Below are positions 33,764-43,095 of a DNA stretch of 64,000 nucleotides, piece after piece. The stretch lies in NCBI RefSeq assembly GCF_000422705.1, contig NZ_AUGO01000003.1:124001-188000 (forward strand), given 5' to 3'. Source of the DNA: Flavobacterium soli DSM 19725. GTDB taxonomy: Bacteria > Bacteroidota > Bacteroidia > Flavobacteriales > Flavobacteriaceae. A program made the position numbers and the translations under genes. The number at the start of each line of letters is the position of its first letter. The first letter of the stretch is position 1. The notes below the pieces were generated by a model. It did not search any database. It was not told the origin of the DNA and was given only the letters and a program-made list of their open reading frames with translations.

Positions 33764-36400
33764 ATGTCTTGTAACTTTACCCCCAAAACCCAAAAACTTA
33801 GTTATTTTTTTTTCGCTTTAATTACAACACTTTTTTTCTCGCTAAAGGCAAATGCCCAATGTGCTGGAGAAGATGCGTTTCTTACCGTTTGTAATATCAC
33901 CGATCCTGCTAATCAAAATATTGATTTATTTTCACTTTTAAATGGAGCTCCAACCGCTGGAGGAACTTGGAGTGATCCGTTGCAAACTGGAGGTCTTGAT
34001 GCTACAACAGGAATTTTAAATGTGTGGAATATTCATCTAAGTGGCGAATATACCTTCAATTACACCGTGGCAAATATTGATGGTTGTACTGATACTACTG
34101 CATCGATTGTAGTAACGGTTGGGGGTTATTCAGGGATTACCAGTCCAAATGGATCAGTTTGTAGTGACGACAGTAGTGTGAACTTATTTCAGTTTTTTGT
34201 TGGAGACCCTCCGAGTCCACATTTGAATGGAGTTTGGACGGACAATGACAATACTGGAGCTTTAAGTAATAATATTTTCAATGCCACAGCCGTAGAAATC
34301 GGAACTTATTCTTTTACTTATACGATGCCCGAAATTGGCACATGCCCTGCAACTTCATCAACTGCAATAATCACAGTTCATCGAGCTCCAGAACCAGGAG
34401 AAGGAGGAGAATTATTGCTTTGTGAAACCGATGACATGACCATCTACACAAATTTCGATTTATTTTCCTTATTATCTGAAGCTGACTTGAATGGTCAATG
34501 GTCCGAAACAACAACAACTGAATTAGCTAGTCCGTTTGATTCTTTTGTCAACGTGGAAAACATTTTCAACACACAAGGTCCGGGAACATATACTTTTACT
34601 TATACCGTTTATCCAACGAATCCTGTTTGTAGCATCGAAACTGAAACGGTAGAAATCATTATTGAGGAACTAATCGACTTGACGGGAGGCACACTCGAAA
34701 TCAATTCAGACATTTGTGAAGACGAATTGGAAGATGCCATTTTTACAGCAGTTTTATCGCAAGGAAATAAGCCCATTACAGATGGAACCTATCAGATAAC
34801 CGTTGAAATTGCAGGACAGACGGAAAATATTGTTTCGCAGTTTATTGGTGGTATTTTTACGTTTGAATTAGACAACCAAAATTTCCCAACAGCCGGAGAA
34901 TATATTATAAATATAACTGATATTTTTGACATAAACGGCTCTCAAGCTTGTGAAAACATTGCTGATGTGGCGGGTGATTTGGAGATTTTTCAGCTTCCTG
35001 ATTTAGAAAATGCAATCTTATCAGTAAATCCAGTTTGCATTGGAAGTCAAGCTAATATTGAACTTTCTGAAGCTATAAATGTAGAGAATGGAACTTATGA
35101 AATTACCTATTCTTTATCAGGAGAAAATACTGCAACCGATCAACTCACTATCATTACAATTTCAAATGGTAATGCCAATTTTTCAATTCCTGCTAATTTA
35201 ATTCCAAATGCTGGAAACACCACAATTACCATCACCAATATTACCAATCAAGAAACATTTTGTACCAATACGGCAAATCTTTCTACCGAATTCCTGATTA
35301 ATGAATTGCCGGATGGTTCCAGTATTTCTATCGTTGTGGATGACATTTGTCAAAACGAAGATGCGATTGTTGCTCTTTCCGGTTTTGGAAACATGACTAA
35401 TATCACACTTAATTATACTATTTCAGGCACTAATCAAGCGAATAATCAAACGGTTACACTCAATATCACTTCTGGAAATGGTGTTTTCACAATACCATCT
35501 GAATTGATTCCAAATGCTGGACTTTCTACCTTGACACTTGTTTCTTTAACAGATAATGTCACAACGTGTTCCATCGACCTCAACATTTCAGATGATTTTA
35601 CGATCAACCCAATTCCTGAAGCACCACAAGCAAACAATGCTATTTTTTGCGAAAGCGATAGTGCTACCATTGCTGATTTACAGCCAAACGGAACCAACAT
35701 TAATTGGTATGCTTCTCCAAATGGTAACGATGTTCTAGAAAATGATACACCATTAATTTCAGGCAATTATTATGTAGAACAAATTAGCGGAACTACCAAT
35801 TGTCCCTCCGAAAGAACGATGATTACCGTCACCATTAATTCCATCCAAGCTCCTACTTTGGAACAAAATGGTGAAAGTTTTTGTGGTGCCGATAATCCAA
35901 CTTTACAAGACTTATCCGCTAACGTAAATGCCCCTGAAACCTTGATTTGGTACGATGCTTTAACTGATGGAAACCAATTGGAAAACACCGAATTGCTTCA
36001 GGAAGGTTTTACTTATTATGGCTATCAATTTTCTAGCACTTTGGATTGCACTTCCGTGGAAGCTTTAGCAGTGACGGTAACACTAACTGATTGTGACGAC
36101 CCAGATGAAGAATATGGATTTTTCATTCCCGATGGTTTTTCTCCAAATAATGACAATGTAAACGACACGTTCAGGATTCCTGACATCGAGTTTTTATACC
36201 CAAATTTTACTTTGGAAATTTACAACCGTTATGGGAATTTAATGTTCACAGGAAACAAGAACAAACCGAATTGGGACGGAAAAAACTCTGATTCCAGTTT
36301 AATTGACGGAATGGCTCCAAACGGCGTTTATTTTTTCGTCTTGCATTTCAACAAAGACAACATTTCTCCAAAACAAGGCCGACTTTATTTAAACCGATAA
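33764..36400 (+). CDS. Secreted T9SS substrate with Ig-like repeats and gliding-motility (CHU_C/type B) C-terminal domain
   Basis: 878 aa. The signal peptide ends at KANAQ (~32). The body has repeated beta modules of ~90-110 aa, two of them clearly alike (one with SIPANLIPNAGNTTITITNI, the next with TIPSELIPNAGLSTLTLVSL). The last ~95 residues begin FFIPDGFSPNNDNVNDTFRI and contain LEIYNRYGNLMF and GVYFFVLHF, the type B sorting signal for the type IX secretion system. It is probably a surface-anchored adhesin-like protein. PorP/SprF and OmpA genes follow at once, the classic partner set. Confidence 0.92.
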   Translation: MSCNFTPKTQKLSYFFFALITTLFFSLKANAQCAGEDAFLTVCNITDPANQNIDLFSLLNGAPTAGGTWSDPLQTGGLDATTGILNVWNIHLSGEYTFNYTVANIDGCTDTTASIVVTVGGYSGITSPNGSVCSDDSSVNLFQFFVGDPPSPHLNGVWTDNDNTGALSNNIFNATAVEIGTYSFTYTMPEIGTCPATSSTAIITVHRAPEPGEGGELLLCETDDMTIYTNFDLFSLLSEADLNGQWSETTTTELASPFDSFVNVENIFNTQGPGTYTFTYTVYPTNPVCSIETETVEIIIEELIDLTGGTLEINSDICEDELEDAIFTAVLSQGNKPITDGTYQITVEIAGQTENIVSQFIGGIFTFELDNQNFPTAGEYIINITDIFDINGSQACENIADVAGDLEIFQLPDLENAILSVNPVCIGSQANIELSEAINVENGTYEITYSLSGENTATDQLTIITISNGNANFSIPANLIPNAGNTTITITNITNQETFCTNTANLSTEFLINELPDGSSISIVVDDICQNEDAIVALSGFGNMTNITLNYTISGTNQANNQTVTLNITSGNGVFTIPSELIPNAGLSTLTLVSLTDNVTTCSIDLNISDDFTINPIPEAPQANNAIFCESDSATIADLQPNGTNINWYASPNGNDVLENDTPLISGNYYVEQISGTTNCPSERTMITVTINSIQAPTLEQNGESFCGADNPTLQDLSANVNAPETLIWYDALTDGNQLENTELLQEGFTYYGYQFSSTLDCTSVEALAVTVTLTDCDDPDEEYGFFIPDGFSPNNDNVNDTFRIPDIEFLYPNFTLEIYNRYGNLMFTGNKNKPNWDGKNSDSSLIDGMAPNGVYFFVLHFNKDNISPKQGRLYLNR

Positions 36401-36426
36401 TTTCAGCATCATAATCTGAACCCTAA

Positions 36427-37362
36427 ATGAAAAAGATACTACTTCTTGTACAATTTTTCTTTTTTCTGACTACTGCTTTTGCTCAGCAAGATCCACAATA
36501 TACTCAATATATGTATAATATGAGTGTGGTAAATCCGGCTTATGCGACAGGAACAGAATCCATTCTCAATCTAGGAACACTCTACAGGACACAATGGGTT
36601 GGTGCTGTTGGAGCTCCAAAAACATTGACGTTTTTTGGTCACATGCCTGTAAATAAAGAAGTAGAACTGGGCCTTTCGATGGTTTCCGATGATATTGGTG
36701 ATGGTGCAAAAAAAGAAAATAACTTCTTTGCTGATTTTGCTTATGTCTTAGCTTTCAAAAATAACCATAAACTTTCACTCGGATTAAAAGCGGGCTTCAC
36801 TTCTTTCCAAACCAATTTTAATGGATTTCAATTCGAAAGTGGCGATGCTTCAACTGATTTGGCCTTTTCGGAAAACATCAATATGTTCAAGCCAAACATA
36901 GGAATGGGTGCTTATTACTTCACCAATACTTATTATGTAGGATTGTCGGTTCCAAACCTACTTTCCACCAAACACATCGAAGAACGAAACGGCATTAATG
37001 CTTTTGGATCGGAAAATCCACATTACTTTTTTACTGGTGGATATGTCTTCAACCTCAACCCTTCGTTTAAATTCAAACCGGCTTTTATGTCGAAATTTGT
37101 AAAAGGAGCTCCCGCCACATTTGATATCACAGCGAATATTTTATACAATAATAAAGTTGAATTTGGCCTAGCCTATCGCCTTGACGATGCCGTTAGCGGA
37201 TTGGTCAACATCAATGTCACACCTGATATTAGAGTGGGTTATGCCTACGATTATACCCTTTCGAACTTAGGCCAATTCAATTCAGGAACACACGAAATTT
37301 TCCTTCTTTTCGACTTGAACTTGATGGGAAAAGGATATGACAAATCACCTAGATTCTTTTAA
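36427..37362 (+). CDS. PorP/SprF family outer-membrane protein
   Basis: 311 aa with a signal peptide (MKKILLLVQFFFFLTTAFAQ). QDPQYTQYMYNMSVVNPAYAG-like opening (here NPAYATG) is diagnostic of PorP/SprF. The remainder is a beta barrel ending LLFDLNLMGKGYDKSPRFF. Family members help T9SS deliver or attach a specific partner protein; here the adjacent CHU_C protein is the obvious partner. Located 26 bases after it and one base before the OmpA gene. Confidence 0.93.
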   Translation: MKKILLLVQFFFFLTTAFAQQDPQYTQYMYNMSVVNPAYATGTESILNLGTLYRTQWVGAVGAPKTLTFFGHMPVNKEVELGLSMVSDDIGDGAKKENNFFADFAYVLAFKNNHKLSLGLKAGFTSFQTNFNGFQFESGDASTDLAFSENINMFKPNIGMGAYYFTNTYYVGLSVPNLLSTKHIEERNGINAFGSENPHYFFTGGYVFNLNPSFKFKPAFMSKFVKGAPATFDITANILYNNKVEFGLAYRLDDAVSGLVNINVTPDIRVGYAYDYTLSNLGQFNSGTHEIFLLFDLNLMGKGYDKSPRFF

Positions 37363-37363
37363 A

Positions 37364-39427
37364 ATGAACACTATGAAAAGAATATTAACCGTCATTATTA
37401 TCCTGTTTTCTTTGCAATTTACAACAGCTCAAAATCAGGATTTGAAAACTGCCAATCGTTATTTCGACCGAACCTTTTATAGCGAAGCCATTCCGTTATA
37501 TGAAAGTATTGTACTTGAAAATCGTTCTTTTGAAGTCGTAAAAAATCTTGCCGACAGCTATTATTATACCAATGACTTGAAAAATGCCAAGAAATGGTAC
37601 CATTATTTAATCCGAACTTTTGGCCAAAATCTCGACGAAGACTATTTTTTCAGATACATTCAAACTTTGAAAGCAGCCGGAGAATATGACGAAGCACATG
37701 ATTTCAACAAAGAATTCTTAACCAAAAAAAATGACAACTTAGCACTTGAAACATTAGAAAAAGACATTCATAATCTCGAAAATGTTTCGGCAATCGGGAA
37801 TAGATTTGACATCAAAAATCTTCCCTTCAACTCTAAATTTTCAGAATTTGGGGCGGTACAATACGGCAAAACTTTAGTTTATTCGGGTGTAAATAAGGGT
37901 TCAGTGGACAAGATTTACAAATGGAACAATGAACAATATTTGGACCTTTTGATGGTTACAACTGATGCTTCAAAAGAAGCTCTTGTCGTTAATTTTTCTG
38001 ATGAAATCAACACCAAAATGCATGAAGGAAATGCGGTTTTCACTAAAGATGGGAAAACGATGTATTTTACGCGAAACAATTCCAAGAACGGAAAAAAAAT
38101 AAAAAACAAGCAGAAAATTTCGACTTTGCAAATCTTTAAAGCTGAATTAGTTGATGGGAAATGGACCAACATCACTTCGCTTCCTTTCAATAGTGATGAT
38201 TATTCTACGGAACATCCCGCCTTGAGTACGGATGAAAAGACATTGTATTTTGCTTCGGATATGCCAGGAACTCTCGGTTCGTTTGATATTTTTTCGGTCA
38301 AAATTAATGATGGTCTGTTTGAAATTCCAAAAAATCTAGGTCCAACAATCAATACTGCCAAAAAAGAACAATTTCCGTTTATTGCTTCGGATGAAAAGCT
38401 TTATTTTTCTTCCAACGGACATTTTGGATATGGTTCGCTTGATGTTTTTGTTTCGAAAATTACAAATGAAACCTTTTCCAAACCTGAAAATATTGGCTTG
38501 CCTGTAAATTCTGGCTACGACGATTTTGCTTTCAACATCAATGCAGATACCAAAAAAGGTTATTTTTCTTCCAATCGATTAGAAGGAAAAGGTGGCGATG
38601 ATATTTATGAATTTACCGAAACCAAACCTTTGATTATCGAAGATTGCAAACAATTTATTGTTGGAATCATTACGGATATCGACACAAAATTACCTCTGGA
38701 AAATGCTATCGTTATTTTGCAAGATTCAGATAAAAAACAATTGGAAACCATCACAACAAAAGCTGATGGAACGTTTCAATTTACTGTAGGTTGCGAAAAA
38801 AATTATACTGTTCTGGCATCGAAGGAAAAATATTCTAATGATTCAAAAACGGTAAAAACCAACAAGGAACGATCAAAAAACAATGATGCTTCGATGGCTT
38901 TAAAATCGGATGAGTCGATTAGAAAAGAAGAGCAAATTGCTTTTGAACAAAAAAAATTAGATCTTTTGACTACAGCAAAAAAAGAAAAAGAAGTTGCCGA
39001 AACCAAAAAGAAAGAACGGATCGAAAAGCTTCTTGCCGCTGAAAAAGACGTTGTGAAAGACAAGGATCGATTGATTATTAAAACCGAACCTATCTATTTT
39101 GATTATGATTTGTGGTACATCCGAAAAGAATCGAAACCTATTTTGAATCGCGTGATCGAAATCATGAAGAAATATCCTGAGATGGTGGTTGAAATTGGTT
39201 CACACACGGATGCTAGAGGAAATAACAAGTATAATCTGGATTTGTCCTCCAAGAGAGCGGCTTCGACCCGAACTTATTTTATCGAACAAGGAATTCCAGC
39301 CAATAGAATCTTTTCGAAAGGCTATGGCGAAACGGTTCAAATCATAAAATGTGTTCCCGAAGATTCCTGTTCAGAAGAGCAACATGAACTCAACCGAAGA
39401 AGTGAATTTGTGATTAAAAATCTATAA
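37364..39427 (+). CDS. OmpA family protein with PD40 propeller and carboxypeptidase-regulatory-like domain
   Basis: About 687 aa from the ATG at 37364, one base after the PorP stop; ATG at 37373 is also possible and both keep the signal peptide (MKRILTVIIILFSLQFTTAQ). TPR-like helices lie at ~25-140, then WD40-like/PD40 blades (~170-400: TMYFTRNN, TLYFASDMPG, KLYFSSNG), a CarboxypepD_reg-like domain (~430-510), a Lys/Glu-rich coiled segment and an OmpA peptidoglycan-binding domain (~575-687; SHTDARGNNKYNLDLSSKRA). Anchors the cassette to the cell wall. Confidence 0.93.
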   Translation: MNTMKRILTVIIILFSLQFTTAQNQDLKTANRYFDRTFYSEAIPLYESIVLENRSFEVVKNLADSYYYTNDLKNAKKWYHYLIRTFGQNLDEDYFFRYIQTLKAAGEYDEAHDFNKEFLTKKNDNLALETLEKDIHNLENVSAIGNRFDIKNLPFNSKFSEFGAVQYGKTLVYSGVNKGSVDKIYKWNNEQYLDLLMVTTDASKEALVVNFSDEINTKMHEGNAVFTKDGKTMYFTRNNSKNGKKIKNKQKISTLQIFKAELVDGKWTNITSLPFNSDDYSTEHPALSTDEKTLYFASDMPGTLGSFDIFSVKINDGLFEIPKNLGPTINTAKKEQFPFIASDEKLYFSSNGHFGYGSLDVFVSKITNETFSKPENIGLPVNSGYDDFAFNINADTKKGYFSSNRLEGKGGDDIYEFTETKPLIIEDCKQFIVGIITDIDTKLPLENAIVILQDSDKKQLETITTKADGTFQFTVGCEKNYTVLASKEKYSNDSKTVKTNKERSKNNDASMALKSDESIRKEEQIAFEQKKLDLLTTAKKEKEVAETKKKERIEKLLAAEKDVVKDKDRLIIKTEPIYFDYDLWYIRKESKPILNRVIEIMKKYPEMVVEIGSHTDARGNNKYNLDLSSKRAASTRTYFIEQGIPANRIFSKGYGETVQIIKCVPEDSCSEEQHELNRRSEFVIKNL

Positions 39428-39428
39428 A

Positions 39429-39452
39429 AAAATCCGCTGTGAAAAGCGGATT
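39429..39452. terminator. Terminator between convergent OmpA and CBM48-like genes
   Basis: AAATCCGCT pairs with AGCGGATTT around six bases, with A-rich and T-rich flanks, so it can serve both strands. Confidence 0.8.
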
Positions 39453-39475
39453 TCTTGTTTCTTATAAAAGTAAAA

Positions 39476-39772
39476 TTATACTTCCAATACACTATTTTCT
39501 GCACCAGCAAAATCATTCCATTTGAAGGCATCTGCTTCTGGCTCGTTTACAAAAGCACCGTCAATTACATACTTGAACTCATATGAAGCATCTTTGTCTA
39601 GGTCAAAAACACCTTTAAAAACACCTGATTTTGATTTGCTCAAAGTTCCTTCTTTTGGATCCCAGTTGTTAAAATCACCAATAACTACAGCCGTTGCTGC
39701 TTCTTTTGCTTCAACTGAAAAAGTAACTTTACAAACTGGTTTCGACTTTATAAATTGTTTCTTGATTGCCAT
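39476..39772 (-). CDS. Single-domain glycogen-binding (CBM48/isoamylase N-terminal-like) protein
   Basis: 98 aa, cytoplasmic. CKVTFSVEAKEAATAVVIGDFNNWDPKEGTLSKSKSGVFKGVFDLDKDASYEFKYVIDG is a complete CBM48/early-set fold, with GDFNNWD as its signature. There is no attached enzyme. Relatives in Bacteroidota are stand-alone and of unknown role; binding of alpha-glucan is only an inference from the fold. Divergent from the 2TM gene with a 241-base AT-rich gap. Confidence 0.88.
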   Translation of the reverse strand: MAIKKQFIKSKPVCKVTFSVEAKEAATAVVIGDFNNWDPKEGTLSKSKSGVFKGVFDLDKDASYEFKYVIDGAFVNEPEADAFKWNDFAGAENSVLEV

Positions 39773-40013
39773 AACTATTTAATTTTTAATATTATAAGGC
39801 AAAGAAAATAAATTCACATGAACAAACAATACCCATGATAAAGATTTAGCATAATGATAATAAGCGAGACAATTTTTATATAATTTCTTAATTTTTAAGC
39901 TATTAAATTAGACATCATTAACCCGAAATCGTTTACTTAGCATACAATCTTCAGCAAAATAATTGTTGATTTTTGAAAATAAACTTTATCTTTAAGTGCT
40001 AAAATTACCCAAA

Positions 40014-40349
40014 ATGGAAAAAGAACAACAAGAACTTTATGAATATGCACGAAAAAGGATCAAGCAAAAAAAGAGCCTTTATTATCATTTCGTGTTTTTT
40101 TTAATTGGCAGTTTATTTATGTTTGTTGCCAATGTATTGCTTAAATTTGGCGAGCCAACCGTATGGTACATTTGGGCAGTTACGGTTTGGTTTTTCCTGA
40201 TTATCTTACACTTCATAAAAGTCTATATCACAGATCGTTTTATGAATAAAAATTGGGAACGCGAACAAATTGACCGTCTTGTGAGCCGACAAGAAAAAAA
40301 ACTGCAACAATTACGTTCAAAAATAGACGAAGAAGCATCTAAACAATAA
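40014..40349 (+). CDS. 2TM domain protein
   Basis: 111 aa from the ATG at 40014 (MEKEQQELYEYARKRIKQKK). A charged N-terminal helix is followed by two membrane segments (~27-48 YYHFVFFLIGSLFMFVANVLL and ~55-75 WYIWAVTVWFFLIILHFIKVY) and a charged C-terminal helix. This layout is the 2TM domain family, which also occurs on sensor and regulator proteins. Function unknown. It is seven bases upstream of folA. Confidence 0.85.
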   Translation: MEKEQQELYEYARKRIKQKKSLYYHFVFFLIGSLFMFVANVLLKFGEPTVWYIWAVTVWFFLIILHFIKVYITDRFMNKNWEREQIDRLVSRQEKKLQQLRSKIDEEASKQ

Positions 40350-40356
40350 AACCAAA

Positions 40357-40839
40357 ATGACAATAATGATTGCAGCGGCAGCTGAAAATAATGCACTTGG
40401 AAAAGACAACGAAATGGTGTGGCACTTGCCAAATGATTTCAAAAGATTCAAGCTATTAACGACGGGACATCATATTATAATGGGACGAAAAACCTTTGAA
40501 AGTTTTCCGAAACCCTTGCCTAATAGAACTCATATTATCATTACACGTCAAAGAAATTACCAACCTGAAAACTGCATTGTAGTTTCGAGCATGAAAGAAG
40601 CGATAGAAAAAGCGCCAAAAAACGAGGATGTTTTTATCATTGGTGGTGGCGAAATTTATACTTTAGGTTTGCCTTTTGCAGATAAAATTGAACTTACAAG
40701 GGTTCATGCTGAATTTGAAGCCGACGCCTTTTTTCCTGAACTAAATGCCGATGAATGGCAATTGGAAAAAGAAGAATTTCACCCAAAAGATGAAAAGCAC
40801 AATTTTGATTTTACTTTTCAAACATTTGTTCGAAAATAA
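40357..40839 (+). CDS. folA: Dihydrofolate reductase
   Basis: Reduces dihydrofolate with NADPH. 160 aa. IAAAAENNALGKDNEMVWHLPNDFKRFK opens the protein; Asp27 is the catalytic acid. IIMGRKTFESF (40-50) and VFIIGGGEIY (~91-100) bind NADPH. Full length with no fusion. It supports ThyA at 17 kb, which consumes the reduced folate. Seven bases after the 2TM gene. Confidence 0.96.
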   Translation: MTIMIAAAAENNALGKDNEMVWHLPNDFKRFKLLTTGHHIIMGRKTFESFPKPLPNRTHIIITRQRNYQPENCIVVSSMKEAIEKAPKNEDVFIIGGGEIYTLGLPFADKIELTRVHAEFEADAFFPELNADEWQLEKEEFHPKDEKHNFDFTFQTFVRK

Positions 40840-40878
40840 ATTTAAACTTTTCAAATTTTCAAATTGGGTAATTAGCCT

Positions 40879-40886
40879 TACCTTTG
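40879..40886 (+). promoter_or_regulatory. Possible -7 box of ubiE
   Basis: TACCTTTG matches TAnnTTTG, 16 bases before the ubiE start. No good -33 box, and ubiE could also be read from the folA transcript. Confidence 0.4.
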
Positions 40887-40902
40887 CTCAAATTTTAAAA
40901 AA

Positions 40903-41634
40903 ATGTCCAAAAGCGTTACTCCCTACAAAGATTCTGATTTAGGAAAAAAAGAGCAAGTTGCTCAAATGTTTGACACTATTTCTGGCAATTATGACGGTTT
41001 AAATAGAGTCATTTCTTTTGGCATTGATGTAAAGTGGCGTAAAAAAGTATTGAAAATGGTTTCGGATAAAAATCCCGAAATGATTCTCGATATTGCAACC
41101 GGAACAGGAGATTTGGCGATTTTGATGACTGAAACCAAAGCAAAAAAAATAATTGGTCTTGATATTTCGGCAGGAATGCTCGAAGTGGGGAGAAAAAAAA
41201 TTTCTCACAAAAAATTATCTGATAGGATCGAAATGGTTTTGGGAGATTCTGAAAACATTCCTTATGACGACAATACTTTCGATGCCATCACGGTAGCTTT
41301 TGGAGTTCGGAATTTTGAAACATTAGAAAAAGGTCTAGCCGAAATCCTAAGGGTTTTGAAACCAAATGGTATTTTTGTCATTCTGGAAACATCTGTTCCT
41401 GTAAAAACACCTTATAAACAAGGCTATAAATTGTACTCAAAATATATACTTCCCTTGATTGGGAAACTATTTTCAAAGGACAATTCGGCCTATCAATATT
41501 TATCAGATTCGGCTTCGGTATTTCCTTATGGCGAAGTGTTAAACAATATTTTGCGTAAAATTGGGTTTATAGAGGTTAAAGCACTTCCGCAAACATTTGG
41601 AGTCGCCACTATTTATTCAGCTTCTAAAAAATAA
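40903..41634 (+). CDS. ubiE: Demethylmenaquinone methyltransferase (UbiE/MenG)
   Basis: Last step of menaquinone synthesis: methylates demethylmenaquinone using SAM. 243 aa. LDIATGTGDLA (62-72) is the SAM-binding motif I. FDTISGNYDGLNRVISFGIDVKWRKK and DAITVAFGVRNFETLEKGLAEILRVLKPNG are UbiE signatures. Flavobacteria use menaquinone, so MenG is the working role. The PorT-like gene starts one base after its stop. Confidence 0.95.
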   Translation: MSKSVTPYKDSDLGKKEQVAQMFDTISGNYDGLNRVISFGIDVKWRKKVLKMVSDKNPEMILDIATGTGDLAILMTETKAKKIIGLDISAGMLEVGRKKISHKKLSDRIEMVLGDSENIPYDDNTFDAITVAFGVRNFETLEKGLAEILRVLKPNGIFVILETSVPVKTPYKQGYKLYSKYILPLIGKLFSKDNSAYQYLSDSASVFPYGEVLNNILRKIGFIEVKALPQTFGVATIYSASKK

Positions 41635-41635
41635 T

Positions 41636-42328
41636 ATGAAAAGAATTGTATTGCTTTTTTTAATTGTATCCTCCTTTAATTGTACTGCACAATTATTTGG
41701 TAAAAACCCAATTATAAACCTTGAAAACTTTGACAAACAAAGGGTTTCATGGGGATATTATCTCGGACTAAATTATTATGATTTTAAATTCGAATACGAA
41801 GGAATCGGGAAAGATATCTTGGTAGAGAGCACTGTTGGATTCAATGTCGGTTTGATTGGAAATCTTCGACTAAACAATTATTTTGATGTTCGTTTTGAAC
41901 CGGGTTTGAGTTTTAACCAAAGAAATTTGACGTTCCCTGATTTTGCAGTTCCAGAAGAAGGATTGAGAGAAGTGAAGTCTACTTATATTCACTTTCCGCT
42001 TCTAGTTAAATTTTCATCTGAAAGAACCGGAAACATTAAGCCTTTTTTGATTGGTGGTATTTCTACTGCCTTGAATTTATCTAGCAATGCCAATTCTAAA
42101 GAAGACAACTCCAATAATGTTTTCAGGATGGCAAAATGGACAAACTTTTATGAAGTAGGCCTTGGAGTTGATTTGTATTTAGAATACTTTAAATTCACAC
42201 CTTCGTTGAGAGGAGTTTTCAGTTTCAACGATGAATTGATTCGTGATAACGACCCAAACAGTCCTTGGACAGGAAATGTGGGAACGATGAAAACCAGAGG
42301 CGTTTTCTTGAATTTTACGTTTCAGTAA
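41636..42328 (+). CDS. porT: PorT-like (SprT) outer-membrane protein of type IX secretion
   Basis: 230 aa from the ATG at 41636, giving a signal peptide (MKRIVLLFLIVSSFNCTAQ); the longer frame lies inside ubiE. VSWGYYLGLNYYDFKFEY, FDVRFEPGLSFNQR and the closing GVFLNFTFQ fit an eight-strand barrel of the PorT family, needed for T9SS and gliding. Position directly after ubiE agrees with what I recall of other flavobacteria. A generic porin-family barrel is the alternative. Only one base separates its stop from the convergent methyltransferase gene. Confidence 0.78.
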   Translation: MKRIVLLFLIVSSFNCTAQLFGKNPIINLENFDKQRVSWGYYLGLNYYDFKFEYEGIGKDILVESTVGFNVGLIGNLRLNNYFDVRFEPGLSFNQRNLTFPDFAVPEEGLREVKSTYIHFPLLVKFSSERTGNIKPFLIGGISTALNLSSNANSKEDNSNNVFRMAKWTNFYEVGLGVDLYLEYFKFTPSLRGVFSFNDELIRDNDPNSPWTGNVGTMKTRGVFLNFTFQ

Positions 42329-42329
42329 A

Positions 42330-43058
42330 TCAATTATTTCTACAAAACTCGCTTAGAATTATTGCAGTTGCAGTAGCCACATTCAAACTTTCGGTTTGTT
42401 GCAAGTCGCCAAATCTTGGAATCGTTAATCGGTTTTTAGCAAATGCTTCAATTTTTGGAGAAATCCCATTGGCTTCATTTCCCATCACTATTATTCCTTC
42501 TTTTGGAAGAGTCGTTTTATAGATGTTTTGGCCTTCCATAAAAGTTCCGAAAACGGGAAGACTTGTGGATTTTATATACGCTTCCAAATCTAAATAGGTA
42601 ACATTTACTCTTGCAATAGAACCCATTGTCGCTTGAACTACTTTTGGGTTGTAAATATCAACCGTTTGTCCTGAACAAATAACCTGCTCAATTCCGAACC
42701 AGTCACAAAGTCGCAGGATTGTGCCAAGGTTTCCAGGATCACGAATATCATCTAAAGCGATGATCAAACCGCTTTCGTTTATGGTTTTTGAAGCAGGGAT
42801 TTTAAAAACTCCCAAACAGTTATTTGGCACAGTTAATGCACTGATTTTTTTTAAATCGGTTTCCCCAATTAAATTAAATTTTTCTTTTGGAATTGCTGGA
42901 AAAAGTGGTTCGGTGGCAAAGACATTTTCCAATTCAAAGTTAGAATTGAGCAGTTCATTGATCACTTTCACGCCTTCGGCAATAAATAAATTATTCGCTT
43001 GACGATACTTTTTTTGATGTAAACTGGTTATTAGCTTTATTTGGTTTTTACTAACCAT
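42330..43058 (-). CDS. SpoU/TrmH family RNA 2'-O-methyltransferase
   Basis: Methylates ribose of rRNA or tRNA with SAM. 242 aa from the ATG at 43058 (MVSKNQIKLITSLHQKKYRQ); the frame extends eight residues upstream. An N-terminal substrate-binding domain (LFIAEGVKVINELL) precedes the knotted SPOUT domain: IALDDIRDPGNLGTILRLCDWFG, MGSIARVNV and GIIVMGNEANGIS...LTIPRFGDLQQTESLNVATATAI are motifs 1-3. Exact target unknown. Divergent from the TamA-like gene by only 37 bases. Confidence 0.94.
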   Translation of the reverse strand: MVSKNQIKLITSLHQKKYRQANNLFIAEGVKVINELLNSNFELENVFATEPLFPAIPKEKFNLIGETDLKKISALTVPNNCLGVFKIPASKTINESGLIIALDDIRDPGNLGTILRLCDWFGIEQVICSGQTVDIYNPKVVQATMGSIARVNVTYLDLEAYIKSTSLPVFGTFMEGQNIYKTTLPKEGIIVMGNEANGISPKIEAFAKNRLTIPRFGDLQQTESLNVATATAIILSEFCRNN

Positions 43059-43068
43059 AGAAATAATG

Positions 43069-43076
43069 TACTTTTG
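43069..43076 (+). promoter_or_regulatory. Possible -7 box of the TamA-like gene
   Basis: TACTTTTG matches TAnnTTTG, 19 bases before the TTG start, in the 37-base divergent gap. Its -33 region would lie inside the methyltransferase coding sequence. Confidence 0.45.
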
Positions 43077-43095
43077 AATCAAATTTCCGAATCAC

